Part shown: one piece after another, positions 35,943 through 47,204 of the stretch
How positions within the stretch are numbered: position 1 is the first letter of the stretch
Layout: the number at the start of each line of letters is the position of its first letter
Source: Bufo bufo
Taxonomy: Eukaryota > Chordata > Amphibia > Anura > Bufonidae
Length of the DNA stretch: 64,000 nt
Direction of reading: 5' to 3'
Assembly (NCBI RefSeq): GCF_905171765.1
Contig: NC_053390.1
Location: 332,598,294-332,662,293 of the forward strand
Translations under genes and position numbers: made by a program
The notes under the pieces: model-generated
What the model was told of the DNA's origin: nothing
The model's input: the letters and a program-made list of their open reading frames with translations, nothing else
The model's database searches: none

Positions 35943-36310
35943 GGCCTCATGCACACGACCGTTGTTGTGTTCCGTGTCCGTTGTTCCGTTTTCAGTGATT
36001 TTCTGCGGACCCATTGACTTTCAATGGGTCCGTTGAAAACTCGGATAATGCACCGTTTGTCATCCGCGTCCGTGATCCGTGTTTCCAGTCCATCAAAAAA
36101 ATATGACCTGTCATCCGCGTTGTCATCCGCGTCCGCGCGTCCGTGTCCGTTTTTTTCCTATAATTTGCAAGGCAAACTTGACTGGTGATCCTTGACTGGT
36201 GATCCTCCAAAAATCAAGGAAGACACACGGAAACAAAAATGGAAACGGATCACGGAACAACGGAACCCCGTTTTGCGGACCGTGAAAAAATACTGTCGTG
36301 TGCATGAGGC
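35943..36310. mobile_element. Harbinger-type fold-back MITE in H2 leader
   Basis: GGCCTCATGCACACGACCGT ... CGTGTGCATGAGGCC with TTA on each side. The interior is nearly palindromic (GGACCCATTGACTTTCAATGGGTCC). Same family as 18281-18606. Confidence 0.85.
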
Positions 36311-36433
36311 CTTAGTCAGTGTGCAATTTAAGGTATAAATACACCCATCATTTTCTGGGGTTTTAAAAACACACTTTGTGGCCAAAAACCACTATTTTCC
36401 TGATCTGCAAGTGTTAAATTCAAGTTTAATATA

Positions 36434-38015
36434 CACTGCTCAAAAAAATAAAGGGAACACAAAAATAACACATCCTAGATCTGAAATAATTAAATATTCT
36501 TCTGAAATACTTTGTTTTTTACATAGTTGAATGTTCTGACAACAAAATCACACAAAAATGTAAAAATAGAAATTAAATTTTTTAACCCATGGAGGTCTGG
36601 ATTTGGAGTCACACTCAAAATTAAAGTGGAAAAACACACTACAGGCTGATCCAACTTTGATGTAATGTCCTTAAAACAAGTCAAAATGAGGCTCAGTAGT
36701 GTGTGTGGCCTCCACATGCCTGTATGACCTCCCTACAACGCCTGTGCATGCTCCTGATGAGGTGGCGGACGGTCTCCTGAGGGATCTACTCCTAGACCTG
36801 GACTAAAGCATCTGCCAACTCCTGGACAGTCTGTGGTGCAACGTGACGTTGGTGGATAGAGCGAGACATGATGTCCCAGATGTGCTCAATTGGATTCAGG
36901 TCTAGGGAACGGGCGGGCCAGTCCATAGCATCAATGCCTTCGTCTTGCAGGAACTGCTGACACACTCCAGCCACATGAGGTCTAGCATTGTCTTGCATTA
37001 GGAGGAACCCAGGGCCAGCCGCACCAGCATATGGTCTCACAAGGGGTCTGAGGATCTCATCTCGGTAGCTAATGGCAGTCAGGCTACCTCTGGCGAGCAC
37101 ATGGAGGGCTGTGCGGCTCTCCAAAGAAATGCCACCCCACACCATTACTGACCCAATGCCAAACCGGTCATGCTGGAGGATGTTGCAGGCAGCAGAACGT
37201 TCTCCACTGCGTCTCCAGACTCTGTCACGTCTGTCACATGTGCTCAGTGTGAACCTGCTTTCATCTGTGAAGAGCACAGGGCGCCAGTGGTGAATTTGCC
37301 AATCTTGGTGTTCTCTGGCAAATGCCAAACGTCCTGCACGGTGTTGGGCTGTAAGCACAACCCCCACCTGTGGACATCGGGCCCTCATATCACCCTCATG
37401 GAGTCTGTTTCTGACCGTTTGAGCAGACACATGCACATTTGTGGCCTGCTGGAGGTCATTTTGCAGGGCTCTGGCAGTGCTCCTCCTGTTCCTCCTTGCA
37501 CAAAGGCGGAGGTAGCGGTCCTGCTGCTGGGTTGTTGCCCTCCTACGGCCTCCTCCACGTCTCCTGATGTACTGGCCTGTCTCCTGGTAGCGCCTCCATG
37601 CTCTGGACACTACTCTGACAGACACAGCAAACCTTCTTGCCACAGCTCGCATTGATGTGCCATCCTGGATAAGCTGCACTACCTGAGCCACTTGTGTGGG
37701 TTGTAGACTCCGTCTCATGCTACCACTAGAGTGAAAGCACCACCAGCATTCAAAAGTGACCAAAACATCAGCCAGGAAGCATAGGAACTGAGAAGTGGTC
37801 TGTGATCACCACCTGCAGAACCACTCCTTTATTGGGGGTGTCTTGCTAATTGCCTATAATTTCCACCTGTTGTCTATCCCATTTGCACAACAGCATGTGA
37901 AATTGATTGTCACTCAGTGTTGCTTCCTGAGTGGACAGTTTGATTTCACAGAAGTGTGATTGACTTGGAGTTACATTGTGTTGTTTAAGTGTTCCCTTTA
38001 TTTTTTTGAGCAGTG
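36434..38015 (-). mobile_element. Tc1-D element, complete with both ends
   Basis: CACTGCTCAAAAAAATAAAG ... CTTTATTTTTTTGAGCAGTG, perfect 20-bp inverted repeats with TA on both sides (36432-36433, 38016-38017); 1,582 bp. A second copy, in the opposite orientation, starts at 63389. Confidence 0.95.
36789..37718 (-). CDS. Tc1-D transposase, nearly intact DD34E
   Basis: I start at 37718 ([12 protein letters not shown]) rather than at the upstream in-frame ATG at 37763, because the homologous copy at 63686 begins here. The N-terminal paired HTH is clear ([20 protein letters not shown], then an [10 protein letters not shown] linker). DDE residues are all present: [10 protein letters not shown] (Asp, about 37270), [11 protein letters not shown] (Asp) and [12 protein letters not shown] (Glu), with 34 residues between the last two. 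A TAG at 36789 ends the frame after about 310 residues, and another TAG lies two codons later. The in-frame continuation (IPQETVRHLI) shows roughly 40 C-terminal residues are cut off. It is the least damaged transposase in the window; activity is uncertain. Confidence 0.9.
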
Positions 38016-38164
38016 TATATAGCTTTCATATTCTGTTACCAAAAAAACACTTTTTTGGCAATATACAACATCTGGATTTGTCAGTGTGCAATTTAAGCTA
38101 GAAATACAGACATAATTTTCTGGGGTTTTAAAAACACACTTTTTCCCCAAAAAACACTATTTTC

Positions 38165-39497
38165 AGGCCTTGCAGCATCAGCACGTGTGAAATTACAGGG
38201 TTATATACTGCTGTCAAATTCAGTTATTAAACAAACCCTCGTTTGGGCACAAAAAATTTAGTTGGCAGCCTTTGCTGCAGATGTCATTGTGAGATACACC
38301 CTTTAAACATTTGGGTTATATTCAGATATTTGAAATACAGCCATTTGGTGCACAAATCTTTAATTGAGGCCTACTGTGGGTCAGGCCGTGTGAGATACAC
38401 CCTGTATATACAGGGCTTATATTCTTTCATTAATAAAACACCCATTTTGGGGCAAAATACACAATATTTCAGGCCTTGCAGCATCTTGACGTTTGAAATT
38501 CCTGGGTTATATACTGCTGCCATATTGAGTTATTAAACAAACACCTGTTTGGGCAAAAAACGTTTATTTGGCAGCCAGTGCTGCATATGTCATTGTGAGA
38601 TACACCCTTTATACATTTTGGTTATATTCAGATATTTGAAATACCGCCATTTGGTGCACAAATCTTTAATACAGGCCTACTGTGGGTCAGGCCATGTGAG
38701 ATACACCCTTTAAAAACAGGGGTTTGATTCAGGTATTTGGAATACAGCCATTTTGGGCAAGGAAATCTTTAATTGAGGTCTACTGTGGGTCAGGCCGTGT
38801 GAGATACACCCTTTAAATACAGGGGTTTGATTCCAGTATTTGAAATACAGACATTTTGGGCAAGGAAATTTTTAATTGAGGTCTACTGTGGGTCAGGCCG
38901 TGTGAGATACACCCTTTAAATACAGGGGTTTGATTCAGGTATTTGAAATACAGCCATTTTGGGCAAATAAATCTTTAATTGAGGCCTACTGTGGGTAAGG
39001 CCTTGTGAGATACACCCTTTAAATACAGGGGTTTGATTCAGGTATTTGAAATACAGCCATTTTGGGCAAACAAATGTTTAATTGAGGCCTACTGTGGGTC
39101 AGGCCGTGTGAGATACACCCTTTACATACAGGGTTTTGATTCAGGTATTTGAAATACAGCCATTTTGGGCAAACAAATCTTTAATTGAGGCCTACTGTGG
39201 GTCAGGCCGTGTGAGATACACCCTTTACATACAGGGGTTTGATTCAGGTACTTTAAATACAGCAATTTTGGGCAAACAAATCTTTAATTGAGGCCTACTG
39301 TGGGTCAGGCCGTGTGAGATACACCCTTTACATACAGGGGTTTGATTCAGGTATTTGAAATACAGCCATTTTGGGCAAACAAATCTTTAATTGAGGCCTA
39401 CTGTGGGTCAGGCCGTGTGAGATACACCCTTTACATACAGGGGTTTGATTCAGGTATTTGAAATACAGCCATTTTGGGCAAACAAATCTTTAATTGA
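38165..39497 (+). repeat. 103-bp array of H2, inverted copy, about 13 monomers
   Basis: Same monomers as 30965-34530 but on the opposite strand (GTGAGATACACCCTTTA, TTTAATTGAGGCCTACTGTGGG). It joins directly to block S of element X at 39497-39499 (ATTGAG|GCACCTTAAG). In element orientation this array follows the H2 promoter region, as expected for the 5' half of H2. Confidence 0.95.
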
Positions 39498-39656
39498 GGC
39501 ACCTTAAGTAAGTGATTGACAGGTTATAAAAAACAGTTTTTTGGGCAAATAGAGCCACAGTGAGGTTTAATAAGGCCAGCTTAGGATTCTTTTTATTAGT
39601 CTGGACATGAGCATATGCTTAGGTTAGAGGGGTTAAATCTGACAGAATCCCTTTAA

Positions 39657-39820
39657 ATAATGCAGCTGTGCCTCCCAGGCTTGAGCAGGTATATGTGTGA
39701 ATATGCATTAGGAAAGATGCTGAGTTCTGGCTGTACCTCACTGTGAGGTACAGCTAGATCTCAGCATCTTCCCTATTCACACATATACCTGGTCAAGCCT
39801 GGCAGACGCAGCTGCATTAT
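39657..39820. mobile_element. 164-bp palindromic MITE with TTAA duplication
   Basis: ATAATGCAGCTG...CAGCTGCATTAT, almost one continuous palindrome, flanked by TTAA at 39653-39656 and 39821-39824. The paralogous block S at 34859-34862 has a single TTAA in the same context (CCCTTTAATAGTGTGG), a true empty site. TTAA specificity points to a piggyBac-mobilised MITE. The right half of another copy is at 39935-40008, again followed by TTAA. Confidence 0.9.
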
Positions 39821-40008
39821 TTAATAGTGTGGTGTGGTAATGGTTAATGGCATTTTGGCGAAGACACAGCCACCTAATCCTATCTGAGGGGTCTGTATTA
39901 CTGGAGTTATTTCATCTGTGTGTGTGAGCTACCGCCGGATCTCAGCATCTTCCCTATTCACACATATACCTGCTCAAGCCTGGCAGGCGCAACTGCGCCC
40001 GCATTATT

Positions 40009-42645
40009 TAACCTCTTCAGGACACAGGGCGTACAGGTACGCCCTTATGACCTGGTACTTAAGGACTCAGGGCGTACCTGTACGCCCTCAGTATTTCTGA
40101 TCACCGCCGCGCAGCGGGCGGTGATCGGAAGCCGGTGCCTGCTCAAATCATTGAGTAGGCACCTCGGCTAAATGCCCAGGGGGGTCCCGTGACCCCCCCA
40201 TGTCGGCGATCGCAACAAACCGCAGGTCAATTCAGATCTGCGATTTGCTGTGCTTTCTGCAGTTTCTGAACTTTAGTATGCCTAAACTATATATGTTTCA
40301 CCCCCTGCACCCCTGAATGATTTGATGGTGGTGGGAGGTGCAGGGGGGGGGTTGTGGGTGGTGTGGGAGGCGGGAGCGGTGCGGCAGGCGGGATCGCGAT
40401 CCCCCGCCCGCCTCCCTTTGAATAATCGTTGGTGGCCAGTGGGTATACCAGGGTGTCTGTGATGTGATGTCAGTCGTTTAACCCTTTCCATACCGCGGTC
40501 CGTACGGACCGCTGTATGGAAAAGGTTAACAACTCAGGGAGCTCCCTCCCTCTCCCATTGGGGGGCTGCTGTGCCTTTTTCAGCCCCCCGATGGAGAAGG
40601 AGAGAGCTCCCAGACAGCCCCCCTCCTTACCCTTCCCCGTCTGCGCAGTTGTGGCCACAGCTGGGCAGACGGGGAAGGTTCCCATGGCAACAGGACGCCT
40701 TCTCAGGCATCCTGCTGTCCATGGTACTGAACAGATCTGTGCTAAAGGCAGAGATCTGTTCAGACAAAGTGTAAGTAAAATACAGTACAAAACACTATGT
40801 AGTGTACTGTACTGTATTATACAGACATCAGACCCACTGGATCTTCAAGAACCAAGTGGGTATGGGTCAAAAAAAAGTGAAAAAAAGTGAAAAAAAATCA
40901 AAAAACACATTTATCACTGATTAAAAATGAAAAAAATTTAATTCCCTACACACGTTTGGTATTTCCGCGTCCGGAACGACCTGATCTATAAAACGGTCAT
41001 GTTACTTTACCCGAACGGTGAACGCCATAAAAATAAAAAATAAAAAACTATGATGAAATTGAAATTTTGCCCACCTTACTTCCCAAAAAAGGTAATAAAA
41101 GTGATCAAAAAAGTCGCATGTACGCCAAAATTGTAACAATCATACCGTCATCTCATCCCGCAAAAATCATACCCTACCCAAGATAATCGCCCAAAAACTG
41201 AAAAAACTATGGCTCTTAGACTATGGAAACACTAAAACATGATTTTTTTTGTTTCAAAAATGAAATCATTGTGTAAAACTTACATAAATAAAAAAAATAT
41301 ATACATATTAGGTATCGACGCATCCGTATCGACAGGCTCTATAAAAATATCACATAAGCTAACCCCTCAGGTGACCACCGTAAAAAATAAAAATAAAAAC
41401 GGTGTAAAAAAAGCAATTTTTTGTCATCTTACGTCACAAAAAGTGTAATAGCAAGCGATCAAAAAGTCATATGCACCCCAAAATAGTGCCAATCAAACCA
41501 ACATCTCATCCCTCAAAAAATGAGACCCTACTTAAGATAATCGCCCAAAAATTGAAAAAAACTATGGCTCTTTGACTATGGAGACACTAAAACTTTTTTT
41601 TGTTTTAAAAATGAAATCATTGTGTAAAACTTACATAAATAAAAATAATTGTATACATATTAGGTATCGCCACGTCCGTGACAACCTGCTCTATAAAATT
41701 ACCACATGATCTAACCTGTCAGATGAATGTTGTAAATAACAAAAAAAAACGGTGCCAAAAAAGCTATTTCTTGTTACTTTGCCGCACAAAGTGTAATATA
41801 GAGCAACCAAAAATCATATGTACCCTAAACTAGTACCAAAAAAACTGCCACCCTATCCTGTAGTTTCTAAAATGGGGTCACTTTTTTGGAGTTTCTACTA
41901 TAAGGGTGCATCAGGGGGGCTTCAAATGGGACATGGTGTCAAAGAAACCAGTCCAGCAAAATCTGCCTTTCAAAAACCGTATGGCATTCCTTTCCTTCTG
42001 CGCCCTGCCGTGTGCCCGTACAGCAGTTTACGACCACATATGGGGTGTTTCTGTAAACTACAGAATCAGGGCCATAAATAATGAGTTTTTTTGGCTGTTA
42101 ACCCTTGCTTTGTCACTGGAAAAAAAATATTAAAATGGAAAATCTGCCAAAAAAGTGAAATTTTTAAATTGTATCTCTATTTCCCATTAAATCTTGTGCA
42201 ACACCTAAAGGGTTAACAAAGTTTGTAAAATCAGTTTTGAATACCTTAAGGGGTGTAGTTTCTTAGATGGGGTCACTTTTATGGAGTTTCTACTCTAGGG
42301 GTGCATCAGGGGGGCTTCAAATGGGACATGGTGTAAATAAACCAGTCCAGCAAAATCTGCCTTTCAAAAACCAAACGCGCACCTTTCACTCTACGCCCCG
42401 CTGTGTGACCGTACAGTAGTTTACGGCCACATATGGGGTGTTTCTATAAACGGCAGAGTCAGGGCAATAAAGATACAGTCTTGTTTGGCTCTTAACCCTT
42501 GCTTTGTTAGTGGAAAAAATAGGTTAAAATGGAAAATTAGGCAAAAAAATGAAATTCTCAAATTTCATCCCCATTTGCCAATAACTCTTGTGCAACACCT
42601 AAAGGGTTAACGAAGTTAGTAAAATCAGTTTTGAATACCTTGAGG
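40009..42645. mobile_element. TTAA-type non-autonomous element(s) with internal repeats
   Basis: Opens TTAACCTCTTCAGGACAC. GGGCGTACAGGTACGCCC (about 40028) and its reverse complement (about 40070) are paired, and a hairpin GATCACCGCC/GGCGGTGATC lies at 40097-40127. A further fold-back bounded by TTAACCCTTTCCATAC and GTATGGAAAAGGTTAA is at 40479-40530. A block of about 345 bp is repeated at 41100-41450/41460-41760, and one of about 390 bp at 41858-42245/42250-42645 (GGGGTCACTTTTTTGGAG, CACCTAAAGGGTTAAC). No ORF has family support. Confidence 0.55.
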
Positions 42646-43016
42646 GGTGTACTTTATAGCCAGCCCTCACCTCAGCCACTTGAAGTTGAACCAACCGAAC
42701 TGTACCCCGTACTGCGCATGCGCCGCCCGCCGAGCCAGCCAGCAAACGACACTTCAGCAGCTCAACTTGCAGCTTCCGAGTACGTGCCGCTCCTAGTCTG
42801 CGACCCCGCCTCCTCCACTTCTGGCGAACCGCCTCCCAGACTGCCTCTCTACCTCCGCTGGCTCCGAGTCCGACCGCCACCTATCACAGCGCCACGCCCG
42901 GCCCACTCGCCACATTTTTTATTTTTATTTTTTAATCCTCAGTCGGCGGCGGGCCCCCAGTGGCGTAGGGCCCCATAGCCATTGCTATGGCTGCTATAGC
43001 GATCCCTACGCCACTG

Positions 43017-44004
43017 CACATCATCAATAAATACAAGAGAACCAGTTCCATTGGCAACCATACATGCCCACGCCATGACACTACTACCACCATGCTTCAT
43101 TGATGAGGTGGTATGCTTAGGATCATGAGCAGTTCCTTTCCTTCTCCATACCCTTCTCTTCCCATCACTCTGGTACAAGTTGATCTTCGTCTCATCTGTC
43201 CATAGGATGTTGTTCCAGAACTGTGAAGGCTTTTTTAGATGTCGTTTAGCAAACTCTAATCTGGCCTTCCTGTTTTTGAGGCTCACCAATGGTTTACATC
43301 TTGTGGTGAACCCTCTGTATTCACTCTGGTGAAGTCTTCTCTTGATTGTTGACTTTGACACACATACACTTACCTCCTGGAGAGTGTTCTTGATCTGGCC
43401 AACTGTTGTGAAGGGTGTTTTCTTCACCAGGGAAAGAATTATTCGGTCATCCACCACAGTTGTTTTCCGTGGTCTTCTGGGTCTTTTGATGTTGCTGAGC
43501 TCACCAATGCATTCCTTCTTTTTAAGAATGTTCCAAACAGTTGTTTTGGTCATGCCTAATGTTTTTGCTCTCACTGATGGGTTTGTTTTGTTTTTCAGCC
43601 TAATGATGGCTTGCTTCACTGATAGTGACAGCTCTTTGGATCTCATCTTGAGAGTTGACAGCAACAGATTCCAAATGCAAATAGCACACTTGAAATGAAC
43701 TCTGGACCTTTTGTCTGCTCATTGTAATTGGGATAATAAGGGAATAACACACACCTGGCCATGGAACAGCTGAGAAGCCAATTGTCCTGTTACTTTTGGT
43801 CCCTTAACAAGTGGGAGGAACATATGCAAACTGTTGTAATTCCTACATCGTTCACCTGATTTGGATGTAAATACCCTCAAATTAAAGCTGACAATCTGAA
43901 GTTAAAGCACATCTTGTTCGTTTCATTTCAAATCCATTGTGGTGGTGTATAGAAACAAAAATGTTAGGATCGTGTCGATGTCCCAATATTTATGGATCTG
44001 ACTG
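43017..44004 (-). pseudogene. Tc1-B copy A: 5' end and N-terminal transposase half
   Basis: The outer end ...GGATCTGACTG is at 44004 with TA at 44005-44006. Transposase starts at 43646 (MRSKELSLSVKQ), HTH with TTVWNILKKK, a second HTH-like part (VSKSTIKRRLHQ), then WTDETKINLYQ (first catalytic Asp, about 43180) and MKHGGSSVMAWACM. The frame runs to VFIDDV where hAT element X is inserted (TSD CACATCAT). A 2-residue deletion near NPSVRAKTLG is seen compared with copy B (KPIREIAKTLG). Confidence 0.92.
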
Positions 44005-44006
44005 TA

Positions 44007-44646
44007 CATCTTCCTCCTGGAGAGTGTTCTTGATCTGGCCAACTGTTGTGAAGGGTGTTTTCTTTGCCAGGGAAATAATTATTCAGTCATCCACCACAGT
44101 TGTTTTCCGTGGTCTTCCGGGTCTTTTGGTGTTGCTGAGCTCATTGGTGCGTTCCTTCTTTTTAAGAATGTTCCAAACAGTTGTTTTGGCCATACCTAAT
44201 GTTTTTGCTATCTCTCTGATGGGTTTGTTTTGTTTTTTCAGCCTAATGATGGCTTGCTTCACTGATAGTGACAGCTCTTTGGATCTCATCTTGAGAGTTG
44301 ACAGCAACAGATTCCAAATGCAAATAGCACACTTGAAATGAACTCTGGACCTTCTATCTGTTCATTGTAATTGGGATAATGAGGGAAAAACACACATCTG
44401 GCTATGGAACAGCTGAGAAGCCAATTGTCCTATTACTTTTGGTCCCTTAACAAGTGGGAGGCACATATGCAAACTGTTGTAATTCCTACACCGTTCACCT
44501 GGTTTTGATGTAAATACCCTCAAATTAAAGCTGACAGTCTGCAGTTAAAGCACATCTTGTTTGTTTCATTTTAAATCCATTGTGGTGGTGTATAGAGCAA
44601 AATTTTTACAGTTGTGTCGATGTCCCAATATATATGGACCTGACTG
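44007..44646 (-). pseudogene. Tc1-B copy B: 5' end and first part of transposase
   Basis: Start codon at 44289 (MRSKELS), HTH to TTVVDD, then a stop. It continues in another frame to CTTCCTCCTGGAG at 44007, where copy A is inserted at TA. The outer terminus GGACCTGACTG at 44646 is followed by TA and PLE sequence. The 3' half of one of the two copies is missing: only one left end, at 25603, exists. Confidence 0.9.
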
Positions 44647-44648
44647 TA

Positions 44649-46086
44649 GTATATAATCAAAAAGACCTGAGGAGATACATAAGGAAATTTCAGTGTCCAT
44701 CACACATTTTGTGAAAAAGAAAACTAAAATATTATGAACTAAATATCATAAATGAATAAATCACAAAAAACAATGAAGCTCATATTCACAGTTCAATCCC
44801 TTTGGATCCAGAGTCTGCAGTCTGTGGATCCAATAGGCTTCACATTTTTTTAACATCTAAATCCTGTTGCCACCCCTCCGTGGTGGTAGCACTTCAATTA
44901 TTAGAAAACGCAATTGGGAGACATTGTAGTGACATTGGTCAAAATGTTAAGGGACTGGCAATAGCAAATTATTTTTACGTATCGTTGACTTGTGCTTGCA
45001 AAACCTGTCTATCTCCCCAACATACAGTAACCCACACGGACACTTCAGAATGTAAATTACAAAATTACTGGTGGAGACAGGATAGAGTCAGTAGACGGCA
45101 CTATAGGGCGTCCCGGAGGGTATGTGAGTGACTTATGAATTTTCGGTAAGGTATAAAATACCGGTGTTATCGGATATTGATTAATTAAGAAGCTACATAA
45201 TTTATTATCCAGCATATCTCTATCCTTGAATTCTTCTATGATATCAATGTTTTTGTTTAAAACTATAGACCGGATCCTGTCTCAAGGGTTGGTAGGTGTT
45301 CCTATCTGCCAATTGGCTTAAAATCTCTGCTACATAGTACTCCTTATCCTTGAGGACAAAGGCACCCCCCTTATCCGCAGGTTCGAATATTACAGAATCA
45401 TCACTTAACATAGAATGTAAAGCATCCCTTTTAGATAATGTCAGATTGTGAGATATAGACAGTTTACCCTGTTTTCAGTCTTGCAACAGTTGTGAAATGT
45501 CTCTTTGGACCAGCGATATAAATGTCTCCACTGGATGGTGTGTTGCCATGGTGTGTTAATCCTAAGATTAAATTGTTGTAATGTTAGCTTACTGGTATCT
45601 GTTACTACCTCTTGGGGAGACATCTCATCGGTGGTACAAAAATGTGCCTTTAAACGAATATTACGAAAAAAACGTTGACGATCCATTTCTAATTCAAAAG
45701 TATCTAAATGTCCTGTTGGACTAAAGGATAATCCTTTTTGCAATACTTGCAACTGAATAGGACTCAAATTTTTAGAAGAGATATTAAAATTTAAAGTCTC
45801 ATTTCTACCTGGACCACGTTGTCCTTGGAGCATTTATTCCTCCTATGATGACGTCCTGCCCTTCTGGTTTTCTTTTTGTGTTGCGTTGTTTTCTCCCTAA
45901 AAAGGAGTGCAGCAGGAGTATAATCGCTTCCAGAGCTAGAGGACTGGGAGTCTATTCGCCTTATGTAACGTCTGGACAATGGAATCGCGATACCCAAGGA
46001 GTCTTGCATTTATAAATTCTTTTGGTCTGATAGTCCTCAGAGTCTCTAATAAATGTATTATGCTTAGTATTTTCTATGTCCTGTTT
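44649..46086 (-). pseudogene. PLE, minus-strand copy with internal deletion
   Basis: Basic N-terminal part (46009-45833, HKKKTRRAGRHHRRN), then the N-RT region (SPIQLQVLQKGLSFSPTGH, about 45720-45760), PADKGGAFVLKD near 45370 and FYTLPKIHKSLTYPPGRPIV near 45110-45160. It jumps at about 45070 directly into the GIY-YIG domain (VIYILKCPCGLLYVGE, 45050-45000) and its C-terminal RLQTLDPKGLNCEYELHC near 44790-44830. The central RT including the catalytic DD is deleted. 3' UTR 44649-44770. Different family from the PLE at 3.4 kb. Its distal 3' end lies at 25246-25600 because Tc1-B split it. Confidence 0.88.
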
Positions 46087-47110
46087 AGAAACATAGAAAC
46101 ATAGAATGTGTCGGCAGATAAGAACCATTTGGCCCATCTAGTCTGCCCAATATACTGAATACTATGGATAGCCCCTGGCCATATCTTATATGAAGGATGG
46201 CCTTATGCCTATCCCATGCATGCTTAAACTCCTCCACTGTATTTGCAGCTACCACTTCTGCAGGAAGGCTATTCCATGCATCCACTACTCTCTCAGTAAA
46301 GTAATACTTCCCGATATTACTTTTAAACCCTTGCCCCTCTAATTTAAAACTATGTCCTCTTGTAGCAGTTTTTCTTCTTTTAAATATTCTCTCCTCTTTT
46401 ACCTTGTTGATTCCCTTTATGTATTTAAAAGTTTCTATCATATCCCCCCTGTCTCGTCTTTCTTCCAAGCTATACATGTTAAGGTCTTTTAATCTTTCCT
46501 GTTAAGTTTTATCCTGCAATCCATGTACCAGTTTAGTAGCTCTCCTCTGAACTCTCTTCAAAGTATCAATATCCTTCTGGAGATATGGTCTCCAGTACTG
46601 AGCACAATACTCCAAATGAGGTCTCACTAGTGCTCTGTAGAGCGGCATGAGCACCTCCCTCTTTCTACTGGTAATTCCTCTCCCTATACACCCAAGCATT
46701 CTGCTAGCATTTCCTGCTGCTCTATGACATTGTCTGCCTACCTTTAAGTCTTCAGAAATAATGACCCCTAAATCCCTTTCCTCAGATACTGAGGTTAGGA
46801 CTGTATCACTGATTTTATATTCTGCTCTTGGGTTTTTACGTCCCAGGTGCATTATCTTGCACTTATCAACATTAAATTTTAGTTGCCATATTTTTGACCA
46901 TTCCTCTAGTTTTCCTAAGTCCTTTTCCATTTGGTGTATCCCTCCAGGAACATCAACCCTGTTACAAATCTTTGTGTCATCAGCAAAAAGACACACCTTA
47001 CCATCGAGGCCTTCTGCAATTTCGCTGATAAAGATATTAAACAATATGGGTCCCAGAACAGATCCCTGAGGTACCCCACTGGTAACAAGACCTTGGTCTG
47101 TTTGAGATCA
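46087..47110 (-). pseudogene. Non-LTR retrotransposon, C-terminal RT fragment (Jockey/CR1 group)
   Basis: FADDTKI (catalytic YxDD equivalent, about 46979) with VDKCKIMHLGRKNP, ERDLGVIISEDLKV, LYRALVRPHLEYCAQYW and RVQRRATKLV. After a stop at 46502 the C-terminal part follows, LEERRDRGDMIETFKYIKG and FKSNIGKYYFTERVVDAWNSLP, to 46085. The upstream RT and endonuclease are absent (5' truncation near 47110). The 3' end carries GAAACATAGAAACATAG, a short tail repeat. It resembles the vertebrate CR1/Rex-like group; exact clade uncertain. Confidence 0.85.
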
Positions 47111-47204
47111 GAACAAGTTTTGTCAGTCTTAGTTTTTGGCAGTACTCTGCCAAGGTAGCCTCGTGAAGTTTCCACGCTACCAGCTTTCTGTATTTTTGCA
47201 TTTT

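Larger units (their letters stand above)
35433..38164 (+). mobile_element. H2 hAT element: 5' terminus and leader (inverted segment)
   Basis: Starts TAGGGTTGAGCGATCCC after ATTCTGTC. The TIR-proximal part is closely similar to the H3 terminus at 54441-54958 in reverse (CCCGAACCCGAACA, GCGCTTTCTTGGCGCTTTTTG). The rest (35700-35940, 36313-36433, 38016-38164) is leader sequence with a repeated block, TTTTCTGGGGTTTTAAAAAC, at 36353 and 38119. One MITE and one mariner are inserted in it. Confidence 0.85.
39499..43016 (+). mobile_element. hAT element X, main part
   Basis: Runs from block S to the terminus CTACGCCACTG at 43016. No transposase of its own is recognisable. It carries the TTAA MITE (39657-39820), a half copy, and a long TTAA-type non-autonomous element. 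The last 300 bp (42650-42960) are GC-rich with many CpG (CGCATGCGCCGCCCGCCGAG), like an element 5' UTR. Confidence 0.6.

Noticed and set aside
37072..37655. Plus-strand frames of 73 and 161 codons
   Set aside because: Antisense shadows of the Tc1-D transposase.
42599..42978. GC-rich frames of 93-115 codons as a possible CpG-island gene
   Set aside because: Short, on both strands, directly inside the terminus of hAT element X; better explained as element UTR.
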